Shown: one piece after another, positions 34,336-46,900 of the stretch | How positions within the stretch are numbered: position 1 is the first letter of the stretch | Layout of the letters: each line of letters starts with the position of its first letter | DNA from: Dromaius novaehollandiae | Taxonomy: Eukaryota > Chordata > Aves > Casuariiformes > Dromaiidae | DNA length: 64,000 nt | Assembly: GCF_036370855.1 (NCBI RefSeq) | Contig: NC_088105.1 | Span: 13,335,619-13,399,618 of the forward strand | Direction of reading: 5' to 3' | Notes under the pieces: model-generated | Database searches by the model: none | Told to the model about the DNA's origin: nothing | The model's input: only the letters and a program-made list of their open reading frames with translations | Made by a program: the position numbers and the translations under genes

Positions 34336-35076
34336 TCAGGCCGCGGGGGTGCTCTTGCAGAGGAAGGGGTGCTGCTGGGTGCAGTTGGTGCCGGACCAGC
34401 TGGCGAAGCCTGCGGGGCAGAGCGGGACGCTGTCAGCGGCGCCGGGGGCCCTGGCGGCGAGCGGGGTGCGGGGGGGGGCACTCACCGGTGGTGTAGGGCA
34501 GCATGGCGCAGGTGCCGTCGCCGCCGCTCCCCGGGAGCCCGCTGTCCTCGGTGTAGTTGGCCCCGTTGGCCCAGCGCCAGGCTTGGTCCTGCGTGGCGCG
34601 GAGGCCGATCCAGACGGGCTGGGAGCGCTGGTAGTAGGAGACCACCTTCCGCAGGGTGGCCGCCTCGCGGGGCTCCTCCACCCAGGCGAGGTGGGCGCCG
34701 GGCTCGCTGGCCTGGCACTGCGCCTGCGGGCACGGGCGGGCGTCAGCGCCTCGGCCAGCCGGGTGCCGCGTCCCGCGGGGGCCTCACCTCTGCCTCACCT
34801 CCGCCTCGTCCCAGCTCTGGAGCTGCCTGAAGTACTTGAAGCAGCTGAGCTTGTAGTAGGACCAGCCCTTGGGGCAGTGGAGCAGGTAGCGGGTGCCTGC
34901 AGAGAGCGGCGGGGTTCAGCCGGGCCCTGCGCCCTCCCTGCCGCTGCAAAACCCACCCAGGAGCTTCTCCTCCGCCCCAGGGGCGACGGCATCCCGCCCC
35001 GGCGAGACTCACCAGTGCAGCGCAGGAGGCCCGTGCAGCCCAGCAGCAGGAGGGCGAGCCTGGCCATTGCCGCCAT
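34336..35076 (-). CDS. REG4: REG4-like secreted C-type lectin
   Basis: Minus-strand coding exons 35076-35013, 34896-34799, 34723-34486 and 34409-34336 give 157 aa (human REG4, 158). Residues 1-20 (MAAMARLALLLLGCTGLLRC) form a signal peptide, so the product is secreted. The rest is one long-form C-type lectin domain with the usual six cysteines, from HCPKGW to FLCKS, the WIGL motif (YQRSQPVWIGL, nearly the same as in human REG4) and WSGTNC near the end. No EPN or QPD calcium-sugar motif is visible, in keeping with calcium-independent mannan binding reported for REG4. NYT and NCT are possible N-glycosylation sites. Placement between HMGCS2 and NOTCH2 matches human REG4. An avian eggshell-type CTLD relative is the main alternative, but synteny and the YQRSQP run favour REG4. 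Confidence 0.88.
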
Positions 35077-35560
35077 CCTCCTCTCCGACGTCCCCTGCAA
35101 GAGGCCACGGAGGGTCACAGGGGTCTGGAGCCGCTGCCTCCCCCCAAGGCACGAAAACCTGCCGGCCGTGGGCTGCCTGCCCCACGGCCTGGGAGGTGCC
35201 AAGCAGCCACCCCGTGCCCAGAGCTGCGGCCACCAGGGCTGCAAGCGGCGTTCCCGATTCCACGACCCTCCCGCACCCGGAGGCGCAGCGCCCACATCGG
35301 TGCAGTTCCCCTTTACCCGGGCTAATCCCTGGGCCCCAGAGCCGATTTGCCGGCTCAGCTCGTCTTCCCCTCCACGAGGCAGCAACAAAAGCCAGCGCGG
35401 GACCCAACGCCGTGCTGTCGCAGCCTCCCCTGCCCCAGGAGCTGTCACGGGGCTCGGCACGGCTTCCGCCCCCGACCAGGTTGCCCAGGACCCGGTCGTG
35501 CTGCACAGCGGGTGCCGGCGGCCCTGCCGAGCTGCTCAGGGTGGCGGGGCGGCCGCTCAC

Positions 35561-35633
35561 CTGCCGTGCAGCGATCGGGAGGGATAACGGCTTCGCCTGG
35601 CGCGCCGGGACTGGCGAGCAGCTCCCCTATATA
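35561..35633 (-). promoter_or_regulatory. REG4: REG4 promoter and non-coding first exon (predicted)
   Basis: A TATATA box on the minus strand at 35628-35633 points to a start near 35600. A short non-coding exon would end at 35561 (CGGCAG with donor GTGAGC) and join the acceptor at 35095 (CTTGCAG), 18 bases before the ATG at 35076. Confidence 0.5.
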
Positions 35634-35639
35634 ACCCCG

Positions 35640-38530
35640 CGCTCACCAGAATCACTGTTTGCCGAGCTTGGGTGATTCCCATCATAAAAATCTTATTGCT
35701 GACTCTGCCCCCTTCCCTCTGCTTCCCTGGGAAGCAACCCAGATCTTAGCTCTGTTTGCACTTGACGTTTCTCTAATGAGGGCAGGAAGAACCTCTCCTA
35801 GTTGGTCAATAAACCCCCTGCAATTAGCACAAGCAGCTAATGCGAACAGCTAATGCAAACACCGTGATGGCTTTCCACAAAGAGCAGCTGCCCACCCTCC
35901 AGCAGCAAGCAGGGGCGCCGGCGTGGAGCCAGGCAGGACGGGGGCAGCGGCCGGCAAGGAAGAGCGTTTTCGGGAGGCTGCCACCGGGCAGGGCTGCAGC
36001 ATCCTGCCGGCGCGTGGGTACCACCGGGCGCCCAGCGACAGCTCCCAGGGGATGCCGGGCGGCCCCACGCCCTGCGCAGCGCCGCTGACGCCAGCCCCGT
36101 GCCACCCTTGTTTGATCTGCCTGCGGACCGCTGCCAGCAGGATGCAGGGCTCAGGGATGTGGGAACAGCCGGGCACCAGCGCCCCGGCCAGCGCTATCAG
36201 GCAGCGGTGGGGTGCCCAGCCCCGTGCGCCCGGCGCTGACGCAGGGCTTCGTCAGCCACGCTGCGGCCCGGAGGGAGAGGCAGGTCCTCCGGCAGCAGCC
36301 CCTCGCCCAGCTCTCCCACACAGCAGCGAGCGGCTGAAGCCTGCCTGCCTGCCCTATCGCTCCAACCGCGTTGCTCCCAAGCGTCGCTTTGTTGGCCCCC
36401 TTCGCCCTAGCAGCCCGCAGCAGCTTTGCAGACCCTTCCCATCGCTGGCTGCGGCTCCCTGCCGAGCTGCCAGCTCCTGCCTGCTGCTCCCATTTTGGCC
36501 CAGCACCCCCCAGCCCTGCCAGCTCCGAGGAGCTGCCACCACCATCCAGCCTCCCTTCTGGCAGAACGGAGCATCGAGGCAGCAGCTGCCTGGCCCTTCT
36601 GCCTGCGCGGCACGGACTTGCTCACACAAGGGCCGGGAGGCAGGGTGCCAGCACAGATGTTGCACTGGTACCAGGAGCAGACAAGCGTTGCAGGTGCCGC
36701 TCACGGCACTGCAAGAAAAACAACCAGGGACCCTCCCTGCTACCCACAAAGCTGCTTCACTGCAGAGCTGCAACCAGGACACAGCCCTGGAGCCGAGCCC
36801 CTCATCCCCATGCAGATGGACAGCACGAGCAGAGAGGTCCACTTGTAGCCAACCCAAAGCTGTGACTCCTCGCTATCAAGCTAGACCCAAGTCCTCTGCC
36901 CTCCAGTGATCTCACACGGCTCCTTTTTGGCAGCACTTTCCAAAAAACGCACGCTGAGTGCTGCTACACCCACAGGTAATGGCTGCGCCATGGCGTGTGC
37001 AGGCAGGTCTGGCTTTCGTCCTGGGACAGGAGGAGAAGCAGGCTGGTCTCCTTCACCTACGCAGCTGCGGTACAGCTACCGCTGCACCCCCACAACTGCT
37101 CCGAACCTGGAGAGCTTGCTAGGCACTCTTGGGGCGGAAAGGAGGGTAAAGTCCCCTTTCCAAGCAAGGCACCTGCCTGGTGTCATTTCTGAAAGAAACG
37201 ACCTTGCACAACAGACCAGCCACTCTACAAACACAGCATCCCCCCTCCCCACCAGAAGCCAAGCCTCCATCCCTTTTATCAAAAAGCATGAAAATGTCCC
37301 CTGAAGGAGCCGGAGGCTATCCCATTGCTCCTCCATTAAACAGGGAATGCCGCAGTTCCCTGCCTGGCTGGCTCAGCTAGGCCTGCTCGAATGCAATATA
37401 AGGAGTTTTCGCAGAGTACTGATCATCTCCATTGGGGGAAGATGCACGCGTGCCATCGCTGAGGAGCAGTTTCAGGTTTCAGCCTGAGCACTGGCAAACT
37501 CGGTGCAGCCATGCCAGCGAGGCCGTGCTGCTCTGAACAGCAGAGCTCCCTAAACTTTGGCACAGATGCACAACCCGTGGGAGAACATGCACGAAAGCCT
37601 CCTGCAGGTATTTACTTGCCGAGCTGGCTCTACTAGCAGATAAAGGAGCTGCTCTGTTTGAATATTAAACCCCCAAAATGCCTCCCAGCAGCTTTTATGC
37701 CTGTGGGTGTTGTAACTCAGCTACCAGCTTCAGCAGAGCCCACAGCAAGAGTGGAAAACCTGCCAGGTGACCACTTGCTGGGCCCAAGGCTGCAGTGACA
37801 GCTCCCTGCTCAAAATACAGGCATGAAGCCTTCGTCAGTTCGTTCCCTAGTTTTTCCGGTCTGAGTGCCCAACGTGGATGAGCTACACTTCCCTGTTTTA
37901 CGCCTTTATGCATAAAGTTGACCCTCAAGCCAAGCACAGGGAGGCCTCACAGCTCCGAGGATGAGGTTCCTCCTTCGTGGCTGGAGAAACAGTAAAGGGC
38001 CCAGGGAAGCCAGCTTCGGTCCGAAAAGCAGAGCGCAGCGATGTCTCCGCTAGCTCCTGCCTGACCTGCCCTTGCCCACGGCCTTTCTAAAAGCCACACA
38101 CAAGCCCCAGCCCTGTGCCAGCTCCCAGGCTCCCAGGCAAGCAAGAGCTCTCGGTGAAAGCACCTCAAAGAGGCCATGTCCCAGTTCCCCCCGTCCCTTC
38201 CAGTGTGCATGGCTGCTTGGCTGCTGGTCTCTGACCCTCTCCACAGCTCTCGAAAAGACCCAGGATCCTTCCCTTACCTTTGAGCTAGGATGCTGTTAGC
38301 TCCCAGGCACAATTCCCTTGGGCTTAGCAGGTCAATGGGGGTCATGGGCTGCTGAGCCATGGCAAAGAGCTCTCTTGATCCCCCAAAGCCCTCTCCTGAC
38401 CTGGGCTGCAGCAGTATCAACAGCTCCTCCCTTGGCAGGGGTCCGAACAGCCATCACACACCAGTGAGCTCTTTATAATCCTGCGGCTGCGCCACAAGAG
38501 CCGGGAAGACAAATAAAAACAGCAGCACAA
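35640..38530. other. Intergenic spacer between REG4 and NOTCH2
   Basis: About 2.9 kb with no recognisable exon, RNA gene or mobile element. GC content falls across it from the GC-rich block to NOTCH2 values. A 328-codon plus-strand open frame (35923-36909) has no recognisable domain and looks like chance. Confidence 0.5.
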
Positions 38531-38549
38531 AGACACTGGGCACATACTC

Positions 38550-40962
38550 TTTATTCGGGGGATAAAAATTGCTTATACATTTTGCAGCAACTATTTTCAT
38601 AAAAGACTTTTATAAAAAATGTAAAAATAAGCAAATATTTTCCATTATTAATATAGGAAAATGCTGCTGTGTGAATGGTTACTCTACGACTTACGAGATA
38701 AAATACCACCTTAAGGAGATATTATCTTTACAAGTAGTTAAAAAAAAAAAAGGCAGAGGGCCATCATATTAACACACCAGGCACGAAACTGGCTTCATTC
38801 CACAGAGGGCATCTTGTAAATGGTAGCCACACATATAAAAAGGCACTTGATTATTTGGGGCCAATAAGGAAAAGCCCTTTGTTTCTTTAGCACTGATTTA
38901 GCAACACTTGATTATTTGCAGTGAAACATGTACCTGGACAGACCTCCCGGAGCGCCAGGGCTCCTGCCCGGAAATCTGAGTCAGTTGCATCTAAACTTCA
39001 CAGTACGCACTGCAGCCAGGGTGCTGGGGAATGCTGTGCGCGTCATGAAAAGCAGTAACTTCAGAATAAAAACTTCAGCCCAAAAACATGGCCCCGGGAA
39101 CCAGCTCCCCCTGAGGCCCTGCCTTCATGTACCATTGAGTCGAATCAAGGAAAAAAAAAAAAAGAAAAAAGAAAAAAGGAAAAAAAAAGAAAAAGCTTTA
39201 CTCTTGACTTGATTAAGATGAAAAGAAACACTGGAAGAAATACTGTACATGGTAGGATGCTAAATAACCACTGCTCAGAGGGGAGCGGCCTCCTCTGTCT
39301 TTTGGCAACAGCCGACAGCTCTCAGATCTCTTTGGAAAGCTCGTTTGCAGGGTTCCCCCGAGGAGGTAGAAGTAAACCATCCCTAGAAATGTACACTTCT
39401 ACTTTTGACTTGTCCAGAGCCCTTCAGGGAAGCGTTACTCTTGCAACACAGAGATGCAGACAAAGGAGAAGCAACGGCATTTCACCTTATGTCAGCAACA
39501 GCTGGTTTCTGTAACTCCAGAAATACCGGGGGAGCTGCAGTACAAATGCCACCACTGTCCCACAGCACACGTAAGGAACGGCACCACAGCTGGGAAGTCT
39601 TAATACAGGCTGAGAGCAGAGCACAGCCCCAAACCCGTTAACCAAGCTGCATTTGATAACGGCTTCTAAACTATTTGGTCTGCCACTTAACCCAGCTCCT
39701 GGTTTTAGATGTGCCGCCACTGCCTGAAGCCTGTTTAGCAGTCAGCGCTGCAGCTTCCCTTTTGGAAGGGGTGGGCAAGACAGCACTGTCCCAGGACTGG
39801 AGTGAAACAGCCGCTTTCAAAGGGCTGGTCGCCCTTCCACAAGACTGCGGGTTTCGTGACACAGAACGACACACGCTGCAAACACAAAACGACATCCTCG
39901 GCACTTGTCGATAATACCATAGAGGCAGCACATGACACCTGTAGGGTGAGACACACAGCAACCCACAGATGGAGGAAGGGGCAGATCTGTGCGATGATGC
40001 TGGGAATTTGTTTTATTAGGTTTTGAAACACTCATTCTGATCCCAAGAGTTTCCCAACAAGCCTGTCCAGGGCATCTCTTCCAATCTGGGAGCAGTCGAA
40101 GGCTGTCGCGGACACACCTGGCATTACTGGGGCACAGGCAGGGTAGTGTGTCAGAACGGTCAGGTGTGTCTCAGGGAAGACGCACAGACGGGAGAGATGC
40201 GCCTGCAGGCCACTTCAGGGGGAAGACCAACTCAGACCAGTATTTTGAGGACAAAAACAGATGCAAGACAAGACTGTATGGATATATAATCTCAGGACAC
40301 TTGGGGTGTGGCCAGTTAGAATGGTCACAGATATTAGTGGGTTTGTACAAGAAAAAGGCTCTTGAAGGGGAAAGGCTGAGGCTGCTTGACAGAAGGTGAT
40401 GGCTCCAGTCACTTGACCTGCAGGTGTTTTGAGAAGTCTGGCTTTGCTTGCCGAGCAAGAAGAGCCGTGGGAAAGAGGGGTCTAGGAATGTGGGTGCAGC
40501 TCTGAGCTGAGTCAAGACAAGGCAACTTGAGCTCAAAAAGAACTAGTAGAAGGTGCTTCAGAGAGAGGTTAGGTAGGTAACAAAAGGAGTAACGAGCATA
40601 CAAAGCTGGTTTTGGCTAAATTTCTGGAGAAATGACCGTAAGATGCACTAAGCTGAAGAGCTGTCTCCTCAAAGAAACGGTGGAACATACTTAAAAGCAG
40701 ACTGGAGAATCCAGTGGAGGCAGCAATCACATCCTAGGTGCAAGGGACTTGGTTAGAAGTGACCCAGTTGGTCTTCTCCATCACCAGCTTCTACAATTCT
40801 CTGTTCAGGAAAGCATAAAAGCCTACGGCAACCACAGTCCCTCCAATGAAAAACAGCCTGGGCTCATTAAGACTCTTGGATACTAAAATGGTTCTTCATT
40901 TCCATCTGGAAGACCTTCATCAGTTCTGGAGTCCATTTTATAGGCTTCACCTTGGCCAGCCT
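38550..40962 (-). other. NOTCH2: NOTCH2 3'UTR with two poly(A) signals
   Basis: From the stop at 40963 the transcript continues to AATAAA at 38550-38555 (distal), with a proximal AATAAA at 40012-40017. The UTR is thus about 0.95 or 2.4 kb, depending on the signal used. It contains a purine-rich plus-strand run at about 39150-39196, U-rich in the mRNA. Length and AT content suit a long, regulated 3'UTR. Confidence 0.8.
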
Positions 40963-43900
40963 TCAGGCATACACCTGCATGTTGTTCCGCTGCTGCTCGG
41001 ACATGTGAGCAGCTGCAGGCCCACGCTGGTTGTTACTGGGACTGGTTGCCACATCAGACCAGTCGGAGGCAGAGTGTGGGGAAGAGCTTGACCACTGGTC
41101 TGGAGATTCAGGTGATGGAGTCAGGTATGGGTGCTCCCCTTGTAAGTGCCGGTTGTGGCTAGGAGTCCGTTCTGTGGCCGAGGAGTAGCAGCTGTGCTGT
41201 GATGGAGGCGTGGGGTACTTTCCCATCGAGCTCTGGAACTGGTGGTAGGCTGGGAGGATTGTCTGAGCCACCTGCCCGTCCTGCTGAGGGATGGCAGCCA
41301 TGGAGAACGAGGCACTGGGCAGCTGAGCTAAATCCGGGATCTGGTACATGGAGCTAAGAGGACCAGCCATGTTCTGAGCGCAGTTTGGTTGGGCCTGCTG
41401 TGGCAGTGCTTGCTGGTTTATGCCGCCCTTGGGAACCAGCTGGAAAGTCATGATAGGGGGCAGAGACTCCCTGGACACTCCCAAGTGCTTTGCATCTGCT
41501 TGAACCAAGCCGCTCTGCTGAGAAACACTGGGGTGTGAATGCATCACCTGGGGCACCATGCCAAACATCTCATTGTACTGGGATTCATTCATTTCCATGC
41601 GATTCATCCACTCGGTGGAAACATTGGCTGGCCGGAGCCTACTGAGCCCACTGTTTGGAGGAGTGGTTCTGTGCTGTGAAAGCAGCTGGCTGACGGATGG
41701 GAGCACAGTGCCGGATCCACGTCCTAAGGGCTGCATCTCATGGAGGTTAGAGAAGGACATCGTGTGTGCGGCCTGCACCGAGGGGGCAGTCAGAAGTGAG
41801 CCAGGGGACGAGTGTAACACCCCCGGTGACGGCATCACAGGCGAGGATGTTGGTTCAGATGCAAAAGCATGGGGCGATTCTAGGGAATCGACTGGTGACA
41901 GGGTCACTGAGCTCTCTGAAAACTGCCCTTTGCTTTCACTGAGGGACTTCTTCCTTCTCCTCTTCGCGTCTTTGGTGAGGTTTGTGGGTATGATGCCCTT
42001 AGCATTCGGTTTTCGTGACTTCTTGCTTAACGAAGCGTGCTTCAGATTGAGGAAGGATCTGTTTGGGCCACAAATGACTGGGGAGAGGGCAGAGTTCAGC
42101 ATGGCGCCTGGGTGCCCAGCAGGGCTGTGTGCTACATTGTACTCATTGAGAAGCTGCACTATGTCATGGTGCATCCGGTCCTGGGCCACGTCCCGGGGCA
42201 GGCGATCCATGTGGTCTGTGATGTCTCGATTGGCAAAATGGTCCAGCAAGATCTTTGCTGCTTCGAAACTGCCTTCCCGAGCAGCAAGGAAGAGCGGTGT
42301 CTCCTCCTGAAAACAAAGAGAGGAGATATTTCAGCGGCTTCGCTAGTATACCAGACAGAGGGAACCATATCGCTATGGGGAGACTGACTTCTAGCTAATG
42401 CTCCCTTGAGGGTGCAGTAACACACAGAAGCACAGTCTAACGTGGTGTATTGCTAACCGCCTCTAAGAACACCCTGCTCCAGGAGATGATCTCTGAATAA
42501 GGCAGATTTCATACATGACAGTGGAACACACAGGCTGAACTATCCCACCAGGCACTGTTCTGCCACGGGTCCTTCGAGGAACTGTAAAAGCCCCTGGTGC
42601 CTTTCTCCCACCATCCCCCATGAGGGGGAAGGCACAAAGGACTAAAATAGACCAGTGAAGAACTGGAACTTGTGGGTAGTTCTGAAATCTACTGAGCAAC
42701 ATGTAATAATCAAAAAATGAAACCTCAAATAGAAGAAAGAAATCGAGCATTAACACACAGCAGAAAAATAAGAGCAATGAAACAACATGAGGTCTGCATA
42801 GCGCAGGCTTCCTCTCAAACAGAGAGGTTGCATTGGAGTCCCTGGTAACGTGACAGAAGGTGACTGCTGCTGTGTCACCAGACCTGGCTCTCTGCTAAAC
42901 AAAGAATTCAGCTGCTTGGCACGAGCAGCGTTCCAACCTGGTGCTCTCGCACCACTGACTGCTGACTGCGTTCCTTTCTGCAACAAAAGCAGGGCAACAC
43001 TGATGCCCAGGACCCAGCCAAATAAGAATGAGAATTGCTCTCCCACATCAAAAAACCATTCAACTGGGAAAGTTCCAGTCATGGTCTGGGTTTGGAAGAC
43101 CTGCACTGAGCACTCAGTTTAGCTCACTTCCAACAGCAACGAGATGCTCTGAGTGAGAAATGACAGCCACGCTGAACGCACTTGTACTGTACCTTGTTAT
43201 CCTGCATGTCTCTGTTGGCTCCATTTTTCAGCAGCACCAGTGTTGCTTCCACATTGTTGACAGCAGCAGCCCAGTGAAGAGCAGATTTACCTAAAGGGAA
43301 ACCCATCAACTTCAGTAACAAGCTGAGAAGCTATTTTTTAAAGCACCGAGATGGACAACAGAATACACTTGGAAAAGAAAAAAACTAAGGATCCGTAGTA
43401 CAACTTGCAGTAGGGTATGTCCTGAAGGACGTGCTTACATTGTGGTAGCCATCATATTGTGACATACCCCCACATTCTCACAGTGCGGTGGGACTCTCAG
43501 CACAGGCTTTGGGATTTCCTTAAGTAACCTACCCCACAGTGTCATGTCTACAGCACAGAAGATCCCAGCATAACCAATCCCGTATTTCTCCCTTTCCCTT
43601 CCAGGACTGTAGAACCAAACCGCTTTGCAGTGGTCTGCAGTCAATTACTACTGGACAGGAGCTTCTGCAGGAGACACTGCGTGCCGTATTTGGCTACAAA
43701 ACTCATGAGCAGCCTGTGCTCTGGAGGAGCAGAAGTCCACCCCTCCCTTGCTCACACCATGACAATTGTCTGCCCAGCCCGGTACATCATGCCACATTAC
43801 CATGGTCATCCACTGCATTCACATCTGCCTGGCAATTAATTAGCTCAGCCACCATTCCTTCCACAGCCAACCGTGCAGCCAGAATTAACGGGGTTGTTCC

Positions 43901-46900
43901 ATCATTCATCCGGGCATCCAAATCTGTCACTCTGTTACGGATCAAGATCTGGACAATAGGGGAAGACAGAATTTTTTTTAATACTGTTAAAGAGTGAGAC
44001 TGAGGATTAATGACAAACTCAGTAGAAATTTTGTAATGAAATAGCAGCATGAGGGCTGAAAGGCAAGGACACAGGTAATGGGTAAGAGTGACATAGAAGC
44101 AAAGAGACCTAATATATACGTGCAAGATTATTTGTGTGTACTGAGTTCTTCGAGCTATGAATACCTGGGGAAACTGGATAGCCAATACAGTTTCAGCTAG
44201 CAATCACACTGTGCAAGGCACAAGGGCAGGGCTGTGAGTGAACAGAGCACGACGCAGGGAGGCTCAGATGTTACAGAGTACAACAGCTCTAAAAGGGTTT
44301 CTTTAATTGCTGTACCTGAAAGACACCCTGTGCATCAGCAGCTACAGCTGCATGCAGAGGAGTCCGTCCCATGTTGTCCCGTGCATTAGCATCTGCGCCA
44401 GCATCCAGCAAACGTTTCGCAGCATCTGCTCTTGAGTAACGGGCTGCTAAGTGCAGTGCCATCTCCCCAGTACGGTCTGTTTGGGCTTGCAGATTGGCAC
44501 CTTGATAGATCAGATCTGTTATTATATTTGCCGATGAATCTTCTGCATCCTCATCATCCTCGCTAATATCAGAGCTGCCCACACGTAGAGATGCCAACAT
44601 AAGCGGAGTACATCCATCTGCAAAGGAAGAGATGTTATCACAGCAGCCTGCCAGTGAGAGCAAAGGAAAGGAAGCCCTCACGCATTACACCCTCTGCCAT
44701 CAAGCACTGGCAGCTAGAGACAATCCCTCCAGTCACTTCAACTCAGAGCCGTTCTCTTTATCTGAAATCCCAACAGAATTAGTGGCCTGTTTTCCTTCCA
44801 AGCAGGATGTTAACAGCTACTGCAACCACAACAGAACAATTCATGTGGATGTCCTGATAATGTACCTAGGGAAAAGAAGCAATTTACAGAGAAAAACTAT
44901 TGGTGGCAACTATTTAGCAGACAGTAACCTGAAGAGAAACATAGACAGAAGTCTTCATATCTGTTACAACTCTATACCTTCATTAAAAGGGCACTGAAGC
45001 TGTGAAAATCAAACTCTCAGAAGCTGAAAAATGCACCAGTACCACTGCCTGAACCAACCTCATCTTGCTTTCAAGGACATCCATCTTCACAGTACTAAAC
45101 AAACTAACCAAGAACATGCTGTACTTTCACAGAAACTCTGCATAGGAGTAGATCATGGCACAGGATCTAAGTCAATTTTATTCACAAGTGTACCAGCAGC
45201 ATCCTACACACGGCACAATCTCGTTCCCCATGCACCCCTCCATCATAGCACTAACTGCCCACAGCTAGAAATCCCTGGAAGTCTCCCCACAGTCTGGGTG
45301 TTTTGGAAGACACCAGGCTCATCTCTCTCCACAGGTCTCCATGATGGGCTCACATTGATGGGATATTCACAAAGGCCAACTTCAGGCTAGGGTGGTTTAT
45401 TCCCCTAGGATCCATCTGCCGTCACTGGAAGACAGACAGACTCCAGGCAACTTCTAATTTAACTTAGCTCCCCTGGGAGAATCTCCCTCTCTTTGCTGAT
45501 CACAGAGGGTGGCCTACGAAGGCCAGCTCACTCTGCTTAAATTTCCCCCTTGTTAATATTCCCCTTGACACAGTGCAATTAAGGCCTAAAACATCTCCAC
45601 TGATTTTCAGAGACCATTCGGATGTCACAGGCTTGAATTTCAGCACACTCCGAACTTTATAGCATCATTAGTTCCTAAAATCACAGACTCCAACTGTAGC
45701 CTAATGCTTGCTTACTGATTTTACTGCTTCACCCTATACACATCATCTTAGACACCCAAAAAGTAAGTGGGACCCAGAGGGGAGCAGTAGTGGAACGTTT
45801 TGCCCTAAGATTTGCTGCTCACCCCACGGGAGCTCTGCAGAAGTGAACACAAATGCTGCTTCTCCAGTGTGGCTCACTAGCAGCAACTCAAGACGATCTT
45901 TCAGGAACTGCCTGCTTTATTCCATGTACAAGCAGAGGACTTGCTGTACCCTACAGACAACAGCTTCCCTGCATACACAACTCTCAATCTACAGTGCACG
46001 GTCTGTACTGAGCGAGCCCTGCAGAAAGCAGCATGGTGTGATCACAGGATTAGGATTCTGTGTGTATAAAAATGTGGTTTTCACCTAATGAATGTAATAC
46101 AGAGAACTAATACCCTTCCCTTCTACCCTCACTTCCCTTTTTTTGTTGATCACCATGCTTTTCTGACTTTCTTTTTTAGTACAATTCCAAAAGCTTTACA
46201 AAACTCTAAAAATCTGTATTTCTACCGCAGGGAACCCACAGAGATCACAGCCGCAGCTTTTAGACCCGCAGCGCAGAGCCGGCGCAACAGCAGCAGAATG
46301 CACGCTCCTCCTAGCGGCGCAACAGCAAAGGACAACGGCCTCTCACCAAACAGCTTTCTCCAGATTTGCTGGACGGCAGAGAAGGGTTGGCGCACAGGTC
46401 TGGGTTCAATTCCAAGATCCAGTCATGTCTATAGACCCTGCTGCCTGTTGTCCAAGGCTACACCTCCTTTTGTGCTTCTCCCTCCCACTGCTGGCTCTGT
46501 TTTCTTGTCCCAGATAAACAGTTCTCAGTATTCAAGTCAGGCTGTGGTCTCCTCCACGCTACCCCGATAAAAAGAGTGGAGAGATGGAGCAGACAGAGGA
46601 GCCTTCCTTCCCTCTAGCACCACAATCCTGGGAAAAGCACTTGCAGGGAAGGTCTTGCTCAATCACTGCAGCTGTCCTGCACAGACTGTGGGGCTGCTCG
46701 GTGGGACACACGGCTATAGCATGCATAAAATCCTGGAAAAAATTAACTGCCACCCACCAAAAAGTCTCTCAGCTATGTGCTTTTCAGAGCCTCATAAGCT
46801 GGCCACATATGGATAGTTTCATGAGGCTGGCAAAAAAGCACATCCAGCTAGAGTGTCTCAATTAAACGGGTCTTGGAGTACTAGAGAAAAGCCATGGACA

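Noticed and set aside
35923-36909. 328-codon plus-strand open frame between REG4 and NOTCH2
   Set aside because: Low-complexity, no recognisable domain, no start context or splice evidence; expected by chance at this GC content.
35640-38530. Remnant of ADAM30, which lies between REG4 and NOTCH2 in human
   Set aside because: No metalloprotease or disintegrin-like residues in any frame; ADAM30 appears mammalian.
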